Notes: generated from the letters alone by a model not told the origin. 64,000 bases of DNA from Mallotus nudiflorus (GCA_947683625.1 CANTUR010000418.1:2976001-3040000); one strand, 5' to 3'; shown: positions 51,494-62,804, numbered from the stretch's first letter. Program-made: numbers and translations.

Positions 51494-52056
51494 ATCTTAC
51501 TCATATTAAATTAGAGACAAATTCCTTCTCAATCACTCACATTTCTCACATAACTCATTTTATACCCAATAATAACCTATTTTATCATCCGGTTAAAGAT
51601 AATGTAAGATTATGTCAAAATATAAAATAATTATATAGAAATCCATGGTGATTTCAAGGTCAGAGGACTAAGCCAATATTATTGTGATGAGAATTACTTA
51701 TGATAATTATCTATGTAGTATTCTCATGATGGGTCAATCCAACACTTTATTTCTCAAATAAGTACCTATGAGTTGACTTAATATCTCACATTCATGATTA
51801 GTAAAATATAATAATCAATCAATACCATACTAGCCATAATACATTGTTATGGTTAGGGATAATTTGAATGGAATTCATATTTAATTTAAAGGTTTTACTA
51901 TCAAGTCACATACTTGATAACCTTAGTAAGAATTAACTATTCAAGTAATTACCATAACACAAAATGATAATAAAAAAATCTCTTTATTAAATAAAATGAT
52001 AAAGTCAAAACATGATAATACATAATTGACTTAATGCATATCACTAATACATACTG

Positions 52057-53142
52057 ATTATAATATATGAGTTACACTCCTTAATTATTGGTATGTGACC
52101 TATCATTATTTCCATTATTGGGTATAGCTTTCTTCAACTCTATAGAACAACCTTTAAATTGATAATACCTATTTTGAAACACATTATCAATTGAACTCTT
52201 AGAGTCAAAAGTAATGAATCCAAATCCTTTTGATTTACTAGTTTCTTTATTGTACATAACCGTGGCATCTGTAATAATACCCAATGTTTTAAAACAATCT
52301 TTGAACTCTTCATTAGTTAAATTGTCAGGCAAATCTCCCACAAAATCTTTCTAGTAGTAAATTCTATGCTACTATTCTCCGCAGAAGTACTATGATGATT
52401 TTTTGGTGTTGCTTGTTTCACATTCACCTATGTGTACAAATCAAATTCATAAAAAAAATCAATAAAAAAATTGAAATAAACATATATAATTGTTTTAAGA
52501 TACAATATCATTAACACTCAATCATAGAATTGCATATAAAGTCATGTAGAGTCATTATAGACAACTAATAACTAATAATAAAAATTAATTTTGGAATTGA
52601 ATTGCATGAAGTACTTTTAGTATCCATCACAATTAAGCATATCAAGGTGTTTCTCATGAATGCTACAAGTATATTTTTAATATTTTCTTGCTGAAAATTT
52701 TTATGTAAACCATCCAAGGCTAATTAATTATAAGTAAGCAATTTGAAGATAAGAAACAGAAGATTTATATTAACAACCAAAAACAACGTCACTAGACACT
52801 CAAATCTATAAAACTCTATAGATAACAAAAAAAAGTTTGAAAGTTAATGAGTACTAACCTTTTTTCCATCAATGATAGGGTTGTGTTCTTTAAAGGCTAA
52901 ATCAACATATGATTGATCTTCAAAAGTAATAAAACCAAACATCTACTGTACCCACTTTCTTTGTCAAAAATAATTAAAACATGTTTCAGTGTGCCATATT
53001 TGCTAAAATAATCACTTATTATATCTTCATTACTCTCTCTTTTCAATCCTCTCAAGAATAATTTCGCACGAATCGTGCACGATACCATTAATATATCAAT
53101 ATATCTCAAAAAAAATATCATTGTTTTGGCCATGGAGGCCAA
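52057..53142 (-). pseudogene. hnRNP-like RNA-binding gene copy C (RRM1, intron, RRM2), broken
   Basis: Exon 1 (from ATG near 53,133 to 52,857) encodes RRM1: KLFLRGLKRESNEDIISDYF with RNP2, and after a frameshift FGFITFEDQSYVDLAFKEHN with RNP1. A donor AAAAAG/GTTAGT and an acceptor ACATAG/GTGAAT join IIDGKK to VNVKQATPK, matching the RRM1-linker border of plant hnRNP1/RBP1-type (musashi-like) proteins. RRM2 (52,341-52,081) is well kept: FKDCFKTLGIITDATVMY and SKGFGFITFDSK. A frameshift precedes RRM2. The tail is lost at 52,057, where the TIR element's target site begins. These proteins bind RNA and act in its processing; here only remnants survive. Confidence 0.82.
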
Positions 53143-53324
53143 CGGTTGTCGTAAACTAAGAAAACTAGATGAAGAACCTTCCAGAGAAGAAAGAAAGAAA
53201 TTTTTTTTTTTAATGCAATAGCTCTAGAGAATCGGTTGATGAAAATGAATTTAGAGTAAGGAATACAAGGGTGTATTTTTTAAGACCACTAATCTAACAT
53301 GTACGAAAATAGAATAATGGATAT

Positions 53325-53562
53325 TAACAAATACATATGTACATACATATATAATTCGCACATGCATACACATACATACAAACATACATCACACACATAC
53401 ATGCATACATAGACATACACATATACATACATCACTCGTACAAACAATTAAACAAACAAACATACATATTACACATACACATATAGACATACATATATAA
53501 ATACATATATATTGACACACACACACACACACATTCATGCATACATACATACATCACACACC
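53325..53562. repeat. (ACAT)n/(CA)n microsatellite upstream of copy C
   Basis: Interrupted ACATAC and CACA repeats. The flank at 53,200-53,330 matches the flanks of the microsatellites at 29.0 and 30.1 kb. It continues at 53,992-54,120 on the other side of the TRIM, so the TRIM inserted into it. Confidence 0.85.
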
Positions 53563-53991
53563 ATTGGAATCCCACATTGAAAATGTGTGAAAATAATAAA
53601 AGGTTTATAAGTGGTGTAAATTGGACCTTAACACAAGCTAATTGGTTTTGTGTTACATAGACTCAATCACATTTATAAGTCTATATGTGTATTTGTGGGT
53701 CAATACTCTCAAGGTCCATAAACTTGTTGACATGGTGTCAGAGCAATGATCCTAGACTCGTGTTTAAGATCTAGAGTTGGGGGCAACCCATTTGAGTTTG
53801 ATACGATCTATGTAAGTCGTCATTGGGTGTAGCACATTTGTGACCCCATTTAAGTCGTTGGGTGTGACCCGTTTGTGTTTTGCAAGTGTAACAAGTCCAA
53901 GTCTAGTTACACTTGAGGGGTGTAACCCCATTTATAAGTCCAAATGTGTATGCGTAGACTAACACTCTGAAAGCTCGTGGACTTGTTGACA
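53563..53991 (+). mobile_element. TRIM (miniature LTR retrotransposon) with truncated 3' LTR
   Basis: The 5' LTR, about 53,563-53,732, contains TTGGAATCCCACATTGAAAA and ends CTTGTTGACA. A primer site TGGTGTCAGAGC (53,733-53,744) follows at once, one mismatch from the tRNA-iMet site TGGTATCAGAGC. After about 165 bp comes a polypurine tract (CTTGAGGGG) and then a 71-bp 3' LTR remnant (53,921-53,991), which repeats the LTR end and lacks its first ~100 bp. No coding capacity, as expected for TRIMs. Confidence 0.85.
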
Positions 53992-54120
53992 CACACACAT
54001 ACATATATGCACACATACATACATACAAACACACACACACTCAAACATACAAATAACATACAGACATACATACATTCATATACACAAACACAGACACACA
54101 CATACATACATACTTAGATA
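53992..54120. repeat. Microsatellite continuation
   Basis: (ACAC)n/(ACAT)n tract, the right part of the array split by the TRIM. 54,121-54,760 is AT-rich with a long C/T tract (54,440-54,620) and no supportable gene. Confidence 0.8.
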
Positions 54121-54760
54121 CATATACATATCACCAATTTAATATGTATGAAAACAAAATCATTGATATTAACAAAAAGTCAAAACAATACATAAATCGA
54201 TACAATAAAATTGATATTTTAAAATTATAAAAAGAAAACAAGAAAAATATGCAAATAATATAAAAATAAATATTATATATATTAAAATTTTATTTAATGC
54301 TAATATAATTGTAAATTATTATTAAATTAAAAATATGAAATTCTTTTCACATTTATTTTCTATTGAAATATACTGAAAATGTTCTATTTTAAAACTTTTT
54401 TACTAAAATGCACCGAGTTTTCTTTTATTATACTTTTACCTCAGTCTCTTTTTTTTCTTTGCCCTTTTTTTTTTAATTTTTTTTTCTCTTTTACCCCCTT
54501 TTGTTTTCTTCTTTTCCCTTCCTTTTTTTCTTCTCCTCTTATTCTTTTTTCTTTTTTTGTTTAATTTTTATTTTATCCTTACTTTTTTATTTCATTTTTT
54601 CTTTTCTCTATTATTTTTTTATTTTTATTTTCTGATTTTTTTCTCATTATCTTCTTTTTCCTTCTCTTTTTTAATTTATTAATAAAATTATCCAATATCA
54701 TTATTATTTTTTATTTCATTATTTTTCCATTAGTTTTTGTTTTTATTTTTATTTTGTTAA

Positions 54761-55929
54761 GAAAAAATGGTCCCATTTATCCTCAACTATATGCCAATTT
54801 TCTAAATAAACCTATATTTTAATTTATATCAATTTAGACAGTTAACTTTTTGATTTCTTTCAATTTTATCCAACTTTCAATTGGTATGTGTAATTAATGA
54901 TATGCCTTGCTGACATGTCAAAGACAATGATGCTAATGGAGCAAGTAAGGGTAAGAAAAAATAACTGAAAACTAAATCGGTTCAATTCAGTTTAAATTGT
55001 AAAAAAAATTAGTTAGGTTTGTATTTTAAATAAAAAATACTTTTAGGTCAGTTTGGTTTTTACTATAAAAAATATAATTAGATAGAATCGAATTGAATTT
55101 CTAAAATATTTTAAATTATATGGTGTTTATGGTTTGATTTGATCGGTTTATTAGTAATATTTCAAAATAAATCAACATCATTTTTAAACATTTAAAACAC
55201 TTAATAAAATTATTTAATACAAAAATTTCAAACAAAAAATATTTAAATTCATTTTCAAAAATTGGTTTAGTTGATTTTCTAAAAAATTAATAAATAAAAT
55301 AAATATAAAAAATAACAATAATAGATATTATAAATATTATTAAAATAGTGCAAAATTACATAAATCCAATACATATAAAATTGCAAAATGAAAAAGTCAA
55401 ACCTAATAAACAGATTAAATCAAATTGAAGCAATTCTGTTCAGTTTAGTTCAATTTGGTCTTGACCCTTATTAAGTTGAGTTTAGTAATTTTTAAATATT
55501 TTAAGTTTAGTTAAAATGACCTTTTTTTTTTAGTCTTGATTAAAATGACACTATTTTGATCTCCTTGCCCTAAATAGACCAAATCGAACCAAACTAGTTT
55601 AGTTCGGTTCAATTTGGTCTTGACCCTTCTTTAGTTGAGTTTAGTTATTTTTAAATATTTTTGTTTTTTTTGGTTTTGCATATTTTTAACAGAACCAACC
55701 TGCCTTTTTCAATTTAGTTTTGATTCAAATGGCACTGTTTTGATCTCTTTGCCCCGTTAGCACTGTTTTTGACACATCAGCAAATCACATTAACAATTAT
55801 ATATGTCAATTGAAAGTCGGATAAAATTGAAAGAAGTCGAAAAGTTAATTGTTTAAATTGATACAAATTAAAAGATATAAGTATTTAGAAAATTAACCAA
55901 TAGTTAAGAATAAATGAGACCATTTTTCC
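54761..55929. mobile_element. Long-TIR MITE-like element (about 1.17 kb)
   Basis: The left arm (54,761-54,950) and right arm (55,745-55,929) are inverted copies starting GAAAAAATGGTCCCATTTAT and GGAAAAATGGTCTCATTTAT. The interior has a tandem duplication of about 160 bp (around 55,439-55,590 and 55,598-55,765; TTCAATTTGGTCTTGACCCT in both). No transposase. The end sequence is common among plant Mutator-like non-autonomous elements; target duplication is unclear. Confidence 0.7.
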
Positions 55930-58391
55930 AAATTTTAATTAACATATTGCTCCAAAAAAATTTGTGACTTTTTCAAGAACAACTTAAAAAAAGGAAAACT
56001 ACTCTCAAAAATACTATTGACTTTTTTATTTACAAAAATACTGTTTTAATTTTTTTTTCCAAACATACAATGACTCCTTTTTTTCCTCCTCTTTTTTTTT
56101 TTCCCTCATTGTGGCTATTCTTGCAGAGAATCAAATGTAAAAATTCTTCAAAACACAAAATTCATTCCTTTCAACTTCTCTTGTCTCCATTTGGTTCTTC
56201 ATTGTCATCCTCACACACTTCAATCTTAATTTTCACTCCAAGAATAATGTTTTTAATAAATACACACTTGCAAAAGGTTTGATTTTAAGTTATGAACTGT
56301 TTCTGAATTTTATTTTAGCAATTTTGAATTAGATTTTCGAAAATTTTTTGGTTTATTTTTAGTTTGTTGAGTTTATTTTTATTGTGATTTTTGTTATTAT
56401 TTTTGTGATTATTTTTCTAATTATTTTTGTGGCTGTTTTTGTTTTTGTTTTTGTTTTATTTTTAATTATTTTAAATTTTTTAAATTTATTTTTGTTGTGG
56501 TTTTATCTTGGTCTAAATTTGTTTTCATTTATAAATTACTGACAATGCATTTATGTTGATGCTTAGAACATCCAGTGCGATTACTTTGTCCGGCACGATG
56601 AATAGATCAATGAGAATAGGAATAATGTAATAATATATGTACAGTTATAACTGAATTAAAAAAAAAAAAAAACTATCAACTACTCAACGGAGAACACCTA
56701 ATAAAAAATTCAAATGCCTTTCACATTTATAAATTATTAATCAATTATAACTGAATTAAAAAAAATACCATGAACTACTCAACGGAGAACACCTAATAAA
56801 AAATTCAAATGCCTTCCACATATATGAATTATTAATCAATAAACAATTTCAAAGAAATTCTAGAGTTGAGTTTATTATTATTATATAAGTTTTCACATGT
56901 ACTCGAAAAGATACCTCATTTGGCGTCTAAAATAAATAAAAATAATAAATTCAGCAGTATCAATATGGTATTATGGTCGGCAATCTCCATGAATGGTCTA
57001 CATGCTAAAAAGTATAGATATTCCAATGAGAAAAGTAAAATTTAAATTTTTTATTTTTTATAATGTTAAAAATTAATCATATATATTAATTAAAAAATAT
57101 ATGATCGGATGTTTTCCGGACTTTCATTTTTTTTTCTATGGGAATTAACCTCCCCCCCTTCATTTTAAACTTGTATTAATTGGTAGCTTACATTGTCATT
57201 TTAAACACTTACTATATTTTTGTCAAGTTTATTTCAAACTGATCAATTTTATAATTTATATATAAAAAAAGAAAATAACAATTAACCAAAAAAGGAAATG
57301 ACTATTGTTTATTTTGCAATCCATAGACATTTAGATTATAACACCTTTAATTGATCAACCCAATATTTTTACGAAAATAAGTTAAAATAACTATAAATTA
57401 ATAAAAAAAAATAATAGAAACCTAATAGAAAAATTCACTTATGAAAACAAGTTACAATAACTTTATGAAAACAAGTTAAAATAACTATAAATTAATTAAA
57501 AAAATAATAGAAACCTAATAGAAAAATTCACTTATGAATTATTAATTAAAAAAATTTAAGCAATTAAATAATGAAAAGAAGTTCCTTGCACTTTAGTGAA
57601 AATATTGCAACTTCCTAGCAGCACAGATTATACAGACCAGAAGAGGATCAATATAAGTTATAATAACTACCAAATAGTCAACAAATTTATTAAAAAATAA
57701 GTTATAATAACTATGAATTGGTTAAAAAAAAAAGAACCTCTAATAAAAAAGGATAATGTTTAAGTTCCAACTTTTAAGTGTTTTACATATATACCCCTGT
57801 TTATTTACATTAAAAATAAATTTTAATTACAAAACTATTTATAAGTTAGAGGTGTTTAAATCATAATAGGATAGGTTCACCCAGTACATTTTAGATTTTA
57901 AATTCCAGGGATTTAATTAATTGGTGAAAAAGTAAATTTTCAAAAAAATAAATTTTAAAAAACAAATTTTAATTAGTATTGGGGGCAATAACAAAAAATG
58001 ATTTACAAGCTGCATTTGTTTAAATTATGGCACAACAAATTCACCCAGTATATTTAGATTTTAGATTTCATCAATTTAATTAGTTATTTAAAAAATTAAA
58101 ATTTTAAAAAATAAATTCAAAAAAAAATTATTTAGTATTGAGGTAATTTGTAATTGCCCTCAAAGTGTTTTTGTCACCAGTCTCAATATGTATCTTCACC
58201 CAAAAAAAATCAATTCATCCTGCATGTATGTATTATTAATTAATAAACAATTTTGAAGAAATTAAATAATGAAAAGAAGCTGCTTGTACTAAAGTTAAAA
58301 ATATTGCAACTTCCATCGCAACACAAATTATATATATCAGAGGAGGACCGAAACTGATCACTTGTACTCAAATCGATCAATGCAAAAATCA
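55930..58391. other. AT-rich intergenic DNA with local tandem duplications
   Basis: No gene is supported. Visible duplications: about 100 bp at 56,641 and 56,745 (ACTACTCAACGGAGAACACC twice); about 62 bp at 57,382 and 57,475 (AATAATAGAAACCTAATAGA twice); about 145 bp at 57,845 and 58,005 (around TTCACCCAGTA); about 90 bp at 57,567 and 58,262 (AAATAATGAAAAGAAG, then ATTGCAACTTCC). The last places a copy of the sequence just before the P450 start about 0.7 kb upstream. Confidence 0.7.
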
Positions 58392-60052
58392 ATGGAAGAA
58401 ATACTCGTATACACAATTCTGGGTGCTTTCTTTTTAGTTGTGATTATAAAGTTTTTGACACAAAAAATAAGTGAACTACACAGAAACCCTTCACCAGCTC
58501 CACCAGCTCTTCCAATCATAGGTGGCCATCTCCATCTCTTGAAACAACCCATTCATGAATTGTCTTCGTCTTTTTGAATACTTGTGAATTCATTGTCTCT
58601 CACAAAAATATGGCCTCATCATTTCTCTACGATTTGGTTCGCATCCTATAGTTATTGTATCCTCACCTTTAGCAGCCTAAGAGTGCTTCACCAAGAATGA
58701 TGTTGTTTTTGCCAAACATCCTCGGTTTTTGACAGGCAAGTACCTCTGCTACAAAAGCACAACAGTGGGAGCGACGAACTACGGTGATCATTGGCGCAAC
58801 CTGCGTCGCATAATCGCTAGCAAAATTTTATCGCCCACTCGTCTCATTGAATTCACAAGTATTCAAAAGAGGAAGTCAATTCATTACTTCGTAGGCTTTA
58901 CTGTGTTTCTAGCCATGGTTTGGCAAAGGTAGTGCTAAGATATATTTTTTTTCATCTAACCATTAACGTGATAATGAGAATGGTTACAGGGAAGCAATAT
59001 TGTGGTAAAGATGTGAAAGGCCTAGAAGAGACTAGATTGTGTAGGGAGATTGTTGAAGAATTATTTACATGTGTTGATACGAATTAGCTTCCAAATATAT
59101 TTCCTGATTTACACAAGATTGATTATGGCGGGTCTATAAAGAAGATGATTAGGACTGGTCAAAAGATGGACTCGCTCTTGCAAGGACTGATTAATGAACA
59201 TCGATAAGAACAATACAAAGAGAAACACCATGATCAATCATTTACTTGCTTTGCAAGAATCACAACCAGATTACTATTCAGATGAAATTATTAAAGGCAT
59301 GATTCTAGTTAGTCCAATCTCCAAATACATGTTAAGGCAAAAATATAGAAATTTTATTCGACTTTATCCAACCAACAATATGGTATTATGAAAACACATT
59401 TTGGAAGTTGAAAACTAATTGACATCATCCTGTTCAGACAATGTTAATCACCGGAATAGATACTCTATCTCTGACAATAGAATGGGCAATGTCAAATTTA
59501 CTCAACAATCCAAGTGTGTTGGAGAAAGCAAGAGTAGAGATAGACACTAAGATTGGTAAAGACCGCTCAATTGATGAATCAGATTTTCCAAAAATAAACT
59601 ACCTTCAATGTATCATATATGAGAACTTAAGATTATGTACAGTTTCTTCACTTTTAACTCCACATATATCATCCGATGATTGCACTTTAGGAGGGTTTCA
59701 TGCGCCCACTAATACGATATTGTTTGCTAATGTTTGGGCCATTCAGAGAGACCTTAAATTATGGGACAACGCTACAAGTTTTAAGCTTAAAAGGTTTTAG
59801 AATGGAAAAGCTGAAGAAATGAGCAAGTACTTTCCATTTGGGTTAGGAAGGAGAGCTTGTCTTAGAGAGATGCTAGCATATAGAGCAATGGGCTTGACTT
59901 TAGCTTCATTGATTCAATGTTTTGAGTGGGAAAGAGTTGGTGGAAAGGAGATTGATATGGGTGAAAAGATAGGAACAACTATGTCCAAAGTTAATCCCTT
60001 AGAAGTCATATGCAAAGCTCGTCCAATATTACAAAAAATTATCTCTGCTTAG
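58392..60052 (+). pseudogene. CYP81-like cytochrome P450 pseudogene
   Basis: Start ATG 58,392 with an N-terminal membrane anchor (VYTILGAFFLVVIIKFL) and the proline hinge PSPAPPALPIIGGHLHLLKQ. The I-helix region is at 59,441-59,540 (MLITGIDTLSLTIEWAMSNL), the K-helix ExxR as ENLR near 59,620, and the heme loop FPFGLGRRACLREMLAYRAM near 59,830. The P450 signature needs Gly two after Cys; here it is Arg. A single intron (59,308-59,437, GTTAGT..TTCAG) sits just before the I-helix, as in CYP81 genes. Stops near 58,576, 58,680, 58,930, 59,084 and 59,797 and frameshifts make it dead. Functional relatives are ER-bound monooxygenases of specialised metabolism. Confidence 0.88.
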
Positions 60053-60266
60053 CCAAATAATAACAATAATAAAACAAAATATTCACAAAATCTGATACTA
60101 AAATCTTTTAAGATATATTTATCTTGTTTATCTTTCCCAATAAACAATGCAAAAACCTTTGATAAATAGTGTTCTTACCAAGGGATGGCTACTGGTTTTA
60201 ACTAGTAATCATCCCCTTGATCTCTTATTTTTTGGTTTTATTTTCTATTAAATAATATGATGTTTA

Positions 60267-60356
60267 TATATCAATGTGTTGATAGCTTTATGTTGATATA
60301 TTAGTGTGTCGATAGCATTATGTTGATATATCAGTGTGTCGATAGCATTATGTTGA
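60267..60356. repeat. 30-bp minisatellite, three copies
   Basis: Three units of TATAT(C/T)A(A/G)TGTGT(C/T)GATAGC type, each ending TTATGTTGA, lie 30 bp apart. The stretch 60,357-60,480 contains a further direct repeat about 56 bp apart (TTTTGGTG(C/T)AGAGG). Both are in the 3' flank of the P450. Confidence 0.88.
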
Positions 60357-60840
60357 TAGCTTTTTGGTGCAGAGGTAAATCTACTATCTTCTGCTTGGCT
60401 CCTGTCCATTTTGTGATGTTTTGGTGTAGAGGCACATCTGCTGCCTTCTATTTTGCTGGGATCGTTGAGGTACATTCCTCTTCTCTGCAAGGGTTCAACT
60501 TTCCACAACTTTAAAGGCCTACCCTGCAAAGGCTTTGCAAGACTATTTTTGCAAAAGATGATCACTTCCTCTCCATGGATCGGCGAAGCTTTACTTCTTC
60601 AGCAATATTTTGTGTAGACACCCAATTTTGGGATGATGAATTATGAATGCGATAGAGGACTCCAATGATAAAAATATCATGCATAGATCTTCGATACTTA
60701 AGCTTTAAAATTTCAAGGGTCTAAATGTATCTTTTAAAGGAAGGATTTAGTGTTTTCAAGGATTAAATTGCAATATTTTTTTAGGACCTAATTGCAAAAC
60801 TTAAAATCTTCCAGGGGTCTTTTTGTAATTAAAAAAATCA

Positions 60841-60991
60841 TGTCGAAATTTCATAATTCTGACCGAAATTATATAATTCTAATTGAAATTACATAATTCC
60901 GATTGGAATTATGTAATTCTGGTTGAAATTACACCAATTTCGATCAGAATTATGAAATTTCGATCAGAATCACACAATTCCGGTTGGAATT
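60841..60991. repeat. Palindrome array of AATTCCGATCGGAATT type, about 20-bp period
   Basis: Seven 16-bp near-palindromes start at 60,855, 60,875, 60,895, 60,915, 60,936, 60,956 and 60,976, with 4-bp spacers (one of 5 bp); a half unit precedes them. Examples: AATTCCGATTGGAATT, AATTTCGATCAGAATT, AATTCCGGTTGGAATT. The array starts about 228 bp inside the LTR, as array D does in the left Tat LTR, although the palindrome sequence is different. Confidence 0.95.
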
Positions 60992-61162
60992 AGACTCTTC
61001 TGTCTCTTTTATTGTCTTTTTTAGGAAATTAAATTGCTTTTAATTCAATCCTAATTGGTCTAAAATTCCTAAATGTGATTTTAAGTATTAATCCTATATT
61101 TTTAGGAATTAGAATCATGTTAGAATGGAATTTTGGAGCTAGGTTTTAGGTTTTCTTTTTGC

Positions 61163-61216
61163 TATATAAAGAGGACAGTAAAGAAGAGATTTGGGGGGGG
61201 GGGGGGGGGGGGGGGG
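61163..61216 (+). promoter_or_regulatory. Tat LTR TATA box and 24-G run at the expected transcription start
   Basis: TATATAAA at 61,163-61,170 is followed by 24 consecutive G at 61,193-61,216, about 25-30 bases downstream, where transcription would begin. The RNA would start with or near a G run able to form a quadruplex. The exact length may be a sequencing or assembly estimate. Confidence 0.6.
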
Positions 61217-62786
61217 AAGGGGAGGAATTTTGGAGAAAAGAAATTTGGAGAGGCAGCAATATACTTTTTTTAAGCTTTGGATTTTGTTCGTTGGTAAAAA
61301 AAGACTTTTCATTCATTCTTTATTCTTAAAAAGCTTTCTAAATTACATGCTTGAAGAATTGTTTTGTTTTGCTCTACAAAATCCTCTTGATTTTATCAAT
61401 TGATTAAAGATCTTTGGAGAATTTTTGAAGAACAAGATTCAAAAACTTATCAAGAATGGTGATTTACAAATATGAGGAGCATCTCAATCAATTATAAGCA
61501 TCATCTTCTTCTTTTTATTCCATTTTTATTTATTTCTTTTTGATATTATTGTTTATTTTTTTATTTTTCATTTGAGTTATTATTATAATTTATTCATTAA
61601 TCATATTTTTATTTCTTTTTTATGGTGATTATGGAGGAAAACATATGGTGACCATTATTTGGAGTAATGAACCCACAAGGGAGGTTTATGGAATGCCATG
61701 AATAAGACCTTGTAGAGACATAGTCTCTAGGGGTTTATTATTTTATTTTATTTCATTTAATGCCTTATTTTTTTGTTAATTATTTTATGAATTATTGTAA
61801 TAGCCCTAATAGAGGGAGTAGTGAAATTATGTATGGTTGCATGCTTATCTTGATTAAATTGGTTAGTAAAACTAGGTTTCAATTAGGTAATTATTTAAAA
61901 TCAATAGAGGAAGTAGATTAATTTAGGTTGCTTGATAATAAAATTAGGGTTTTAATAAGGATTAATTTAATTATTTATTTGATCTTATTTAATTTTTTTT
62001 CTATGTTTTTATTTGTTTTTGAGCTTATTTATTATTTTTATGTGCTTTTGGGACCTTAAGCCCGTTTTAGGTCTTGATTGATTTATTTAAGTTTAGGTTA
62101 TTTTCTTTTAGCTCATTTCACTTAATAATTAATTAGGTTTAATTAATTAAAATATATCTTTAGGCCTATAATAAATTAGATTTTAGATTAAAAATATCCT
62201 TAGGCCCATTTAGTTAATTAGACATAGGCCCACTAATTTAAATATTTCATAATTTGTAGAATTAGACCCATTTTTTTATTAAAACAAGTAGACTTAAGTT
62301 CATTTAATTGAAATCAAAAGCAATGAGGTCCTTAGGTTCACGTATAAATTAAAATATGTAGATTTAACTCATTTATTTAAAATTCATGTAGATTAGACTA
62401 ACTTAGGGATTATGTGATTTATTGAATGCATTATTTACTTGTATATTTCATGACTAGTTTGCCTTAGAGTTGATTGTTTTAAGGTTTATATGAAATCGCA
62501 TGCAAATAGAGAATAAGATAGTAATTCATAAAGTAATTCTAAATGAACACAAAACTGAAAGAAGTTAGTATTTTGTATCCAGAATCTCCTACTTATGGTG
62601 CTAGCTTTCTTTTAGGGAATCGAGTACCACCTTTTCGATTTGTCCCAGTTATTACTCTAGGTGGTGACCCCTCATCTCCACGTTATGTCTTTATGGCAAT
62701 GGTTAGTGTGTTCTCTAAAGCTTTGAGCTTAAATAGTGTCGTGGTTGCTAAAATCTTAGACGTGCGCTAAACCCCACCGTCTACAG

Positions 62787-62804
62787 TGGTGACTCCACTG
62801 GGGA
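62787..62804 (+). promoter_or_regulatory. Primer binding site of the right Tat element
   Basis: TGGTGACTCCACTGGGGA, one base after the LTR. It matches the left element's site at 17 of 18 positions. Tat elements commonly use tRNA-Arg; not checked here. Confidence 0.8.

Larger units (their letters stand above)
39079..52047. mobile_element. DNA-transposon-like element with about 620-bp TIRs, split by Athila
   Basis: The left arm (39,079-39,690) and right arm (52,047-51,499 plus 41,207-41,150) are inverted copies beginning TTAGTGATATGCA. They stay aligned through AAGATAGACTGAGGAAAATG. Flanking 9-bp repeats are TGCATACTG and TACATACTG (one mismatch). Without the Athila insertion the element would be about 2.68 kb. 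Long TIRs with a 9-bp duplication suggest a non-autonomous Mutator-like element; no transposase is visible. The interior (39,700-41,150) is AT-rich and contains an LTR-like phrase, CTGTTGGGATTTATGATTCC, near 40,240. Confidence 0.7.
60613..62785 (+). repeat. 5' LTR of a second Tat element (2,173 bp)
   Basis: Begins TGTAGACACCCAATTTTGGG and ends CCACCGTCTACA. The primer site follows after one base. Ends and the pre-primer segment (GTGCGCTAAACCCC) match the left Tat LTR. Contains a 20-bp-period palindrome array (60,841-60,991), a TATA box and a 24-G run. Most of the rest is AT-rich. Confidence 0.88.

Noticed and set aside
58392..60052. Functional cytochrome P450 gene
   Set aside because: Multiple stops and frameshifts plus loss of the heme-loop glycine rule this out.
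60248..60565. 105-residue minus-strand ORF with 10-residue repeats
   Set aside because: The repeats are the translation of the 30-bp minisatellite; no start context or homology is apparent.
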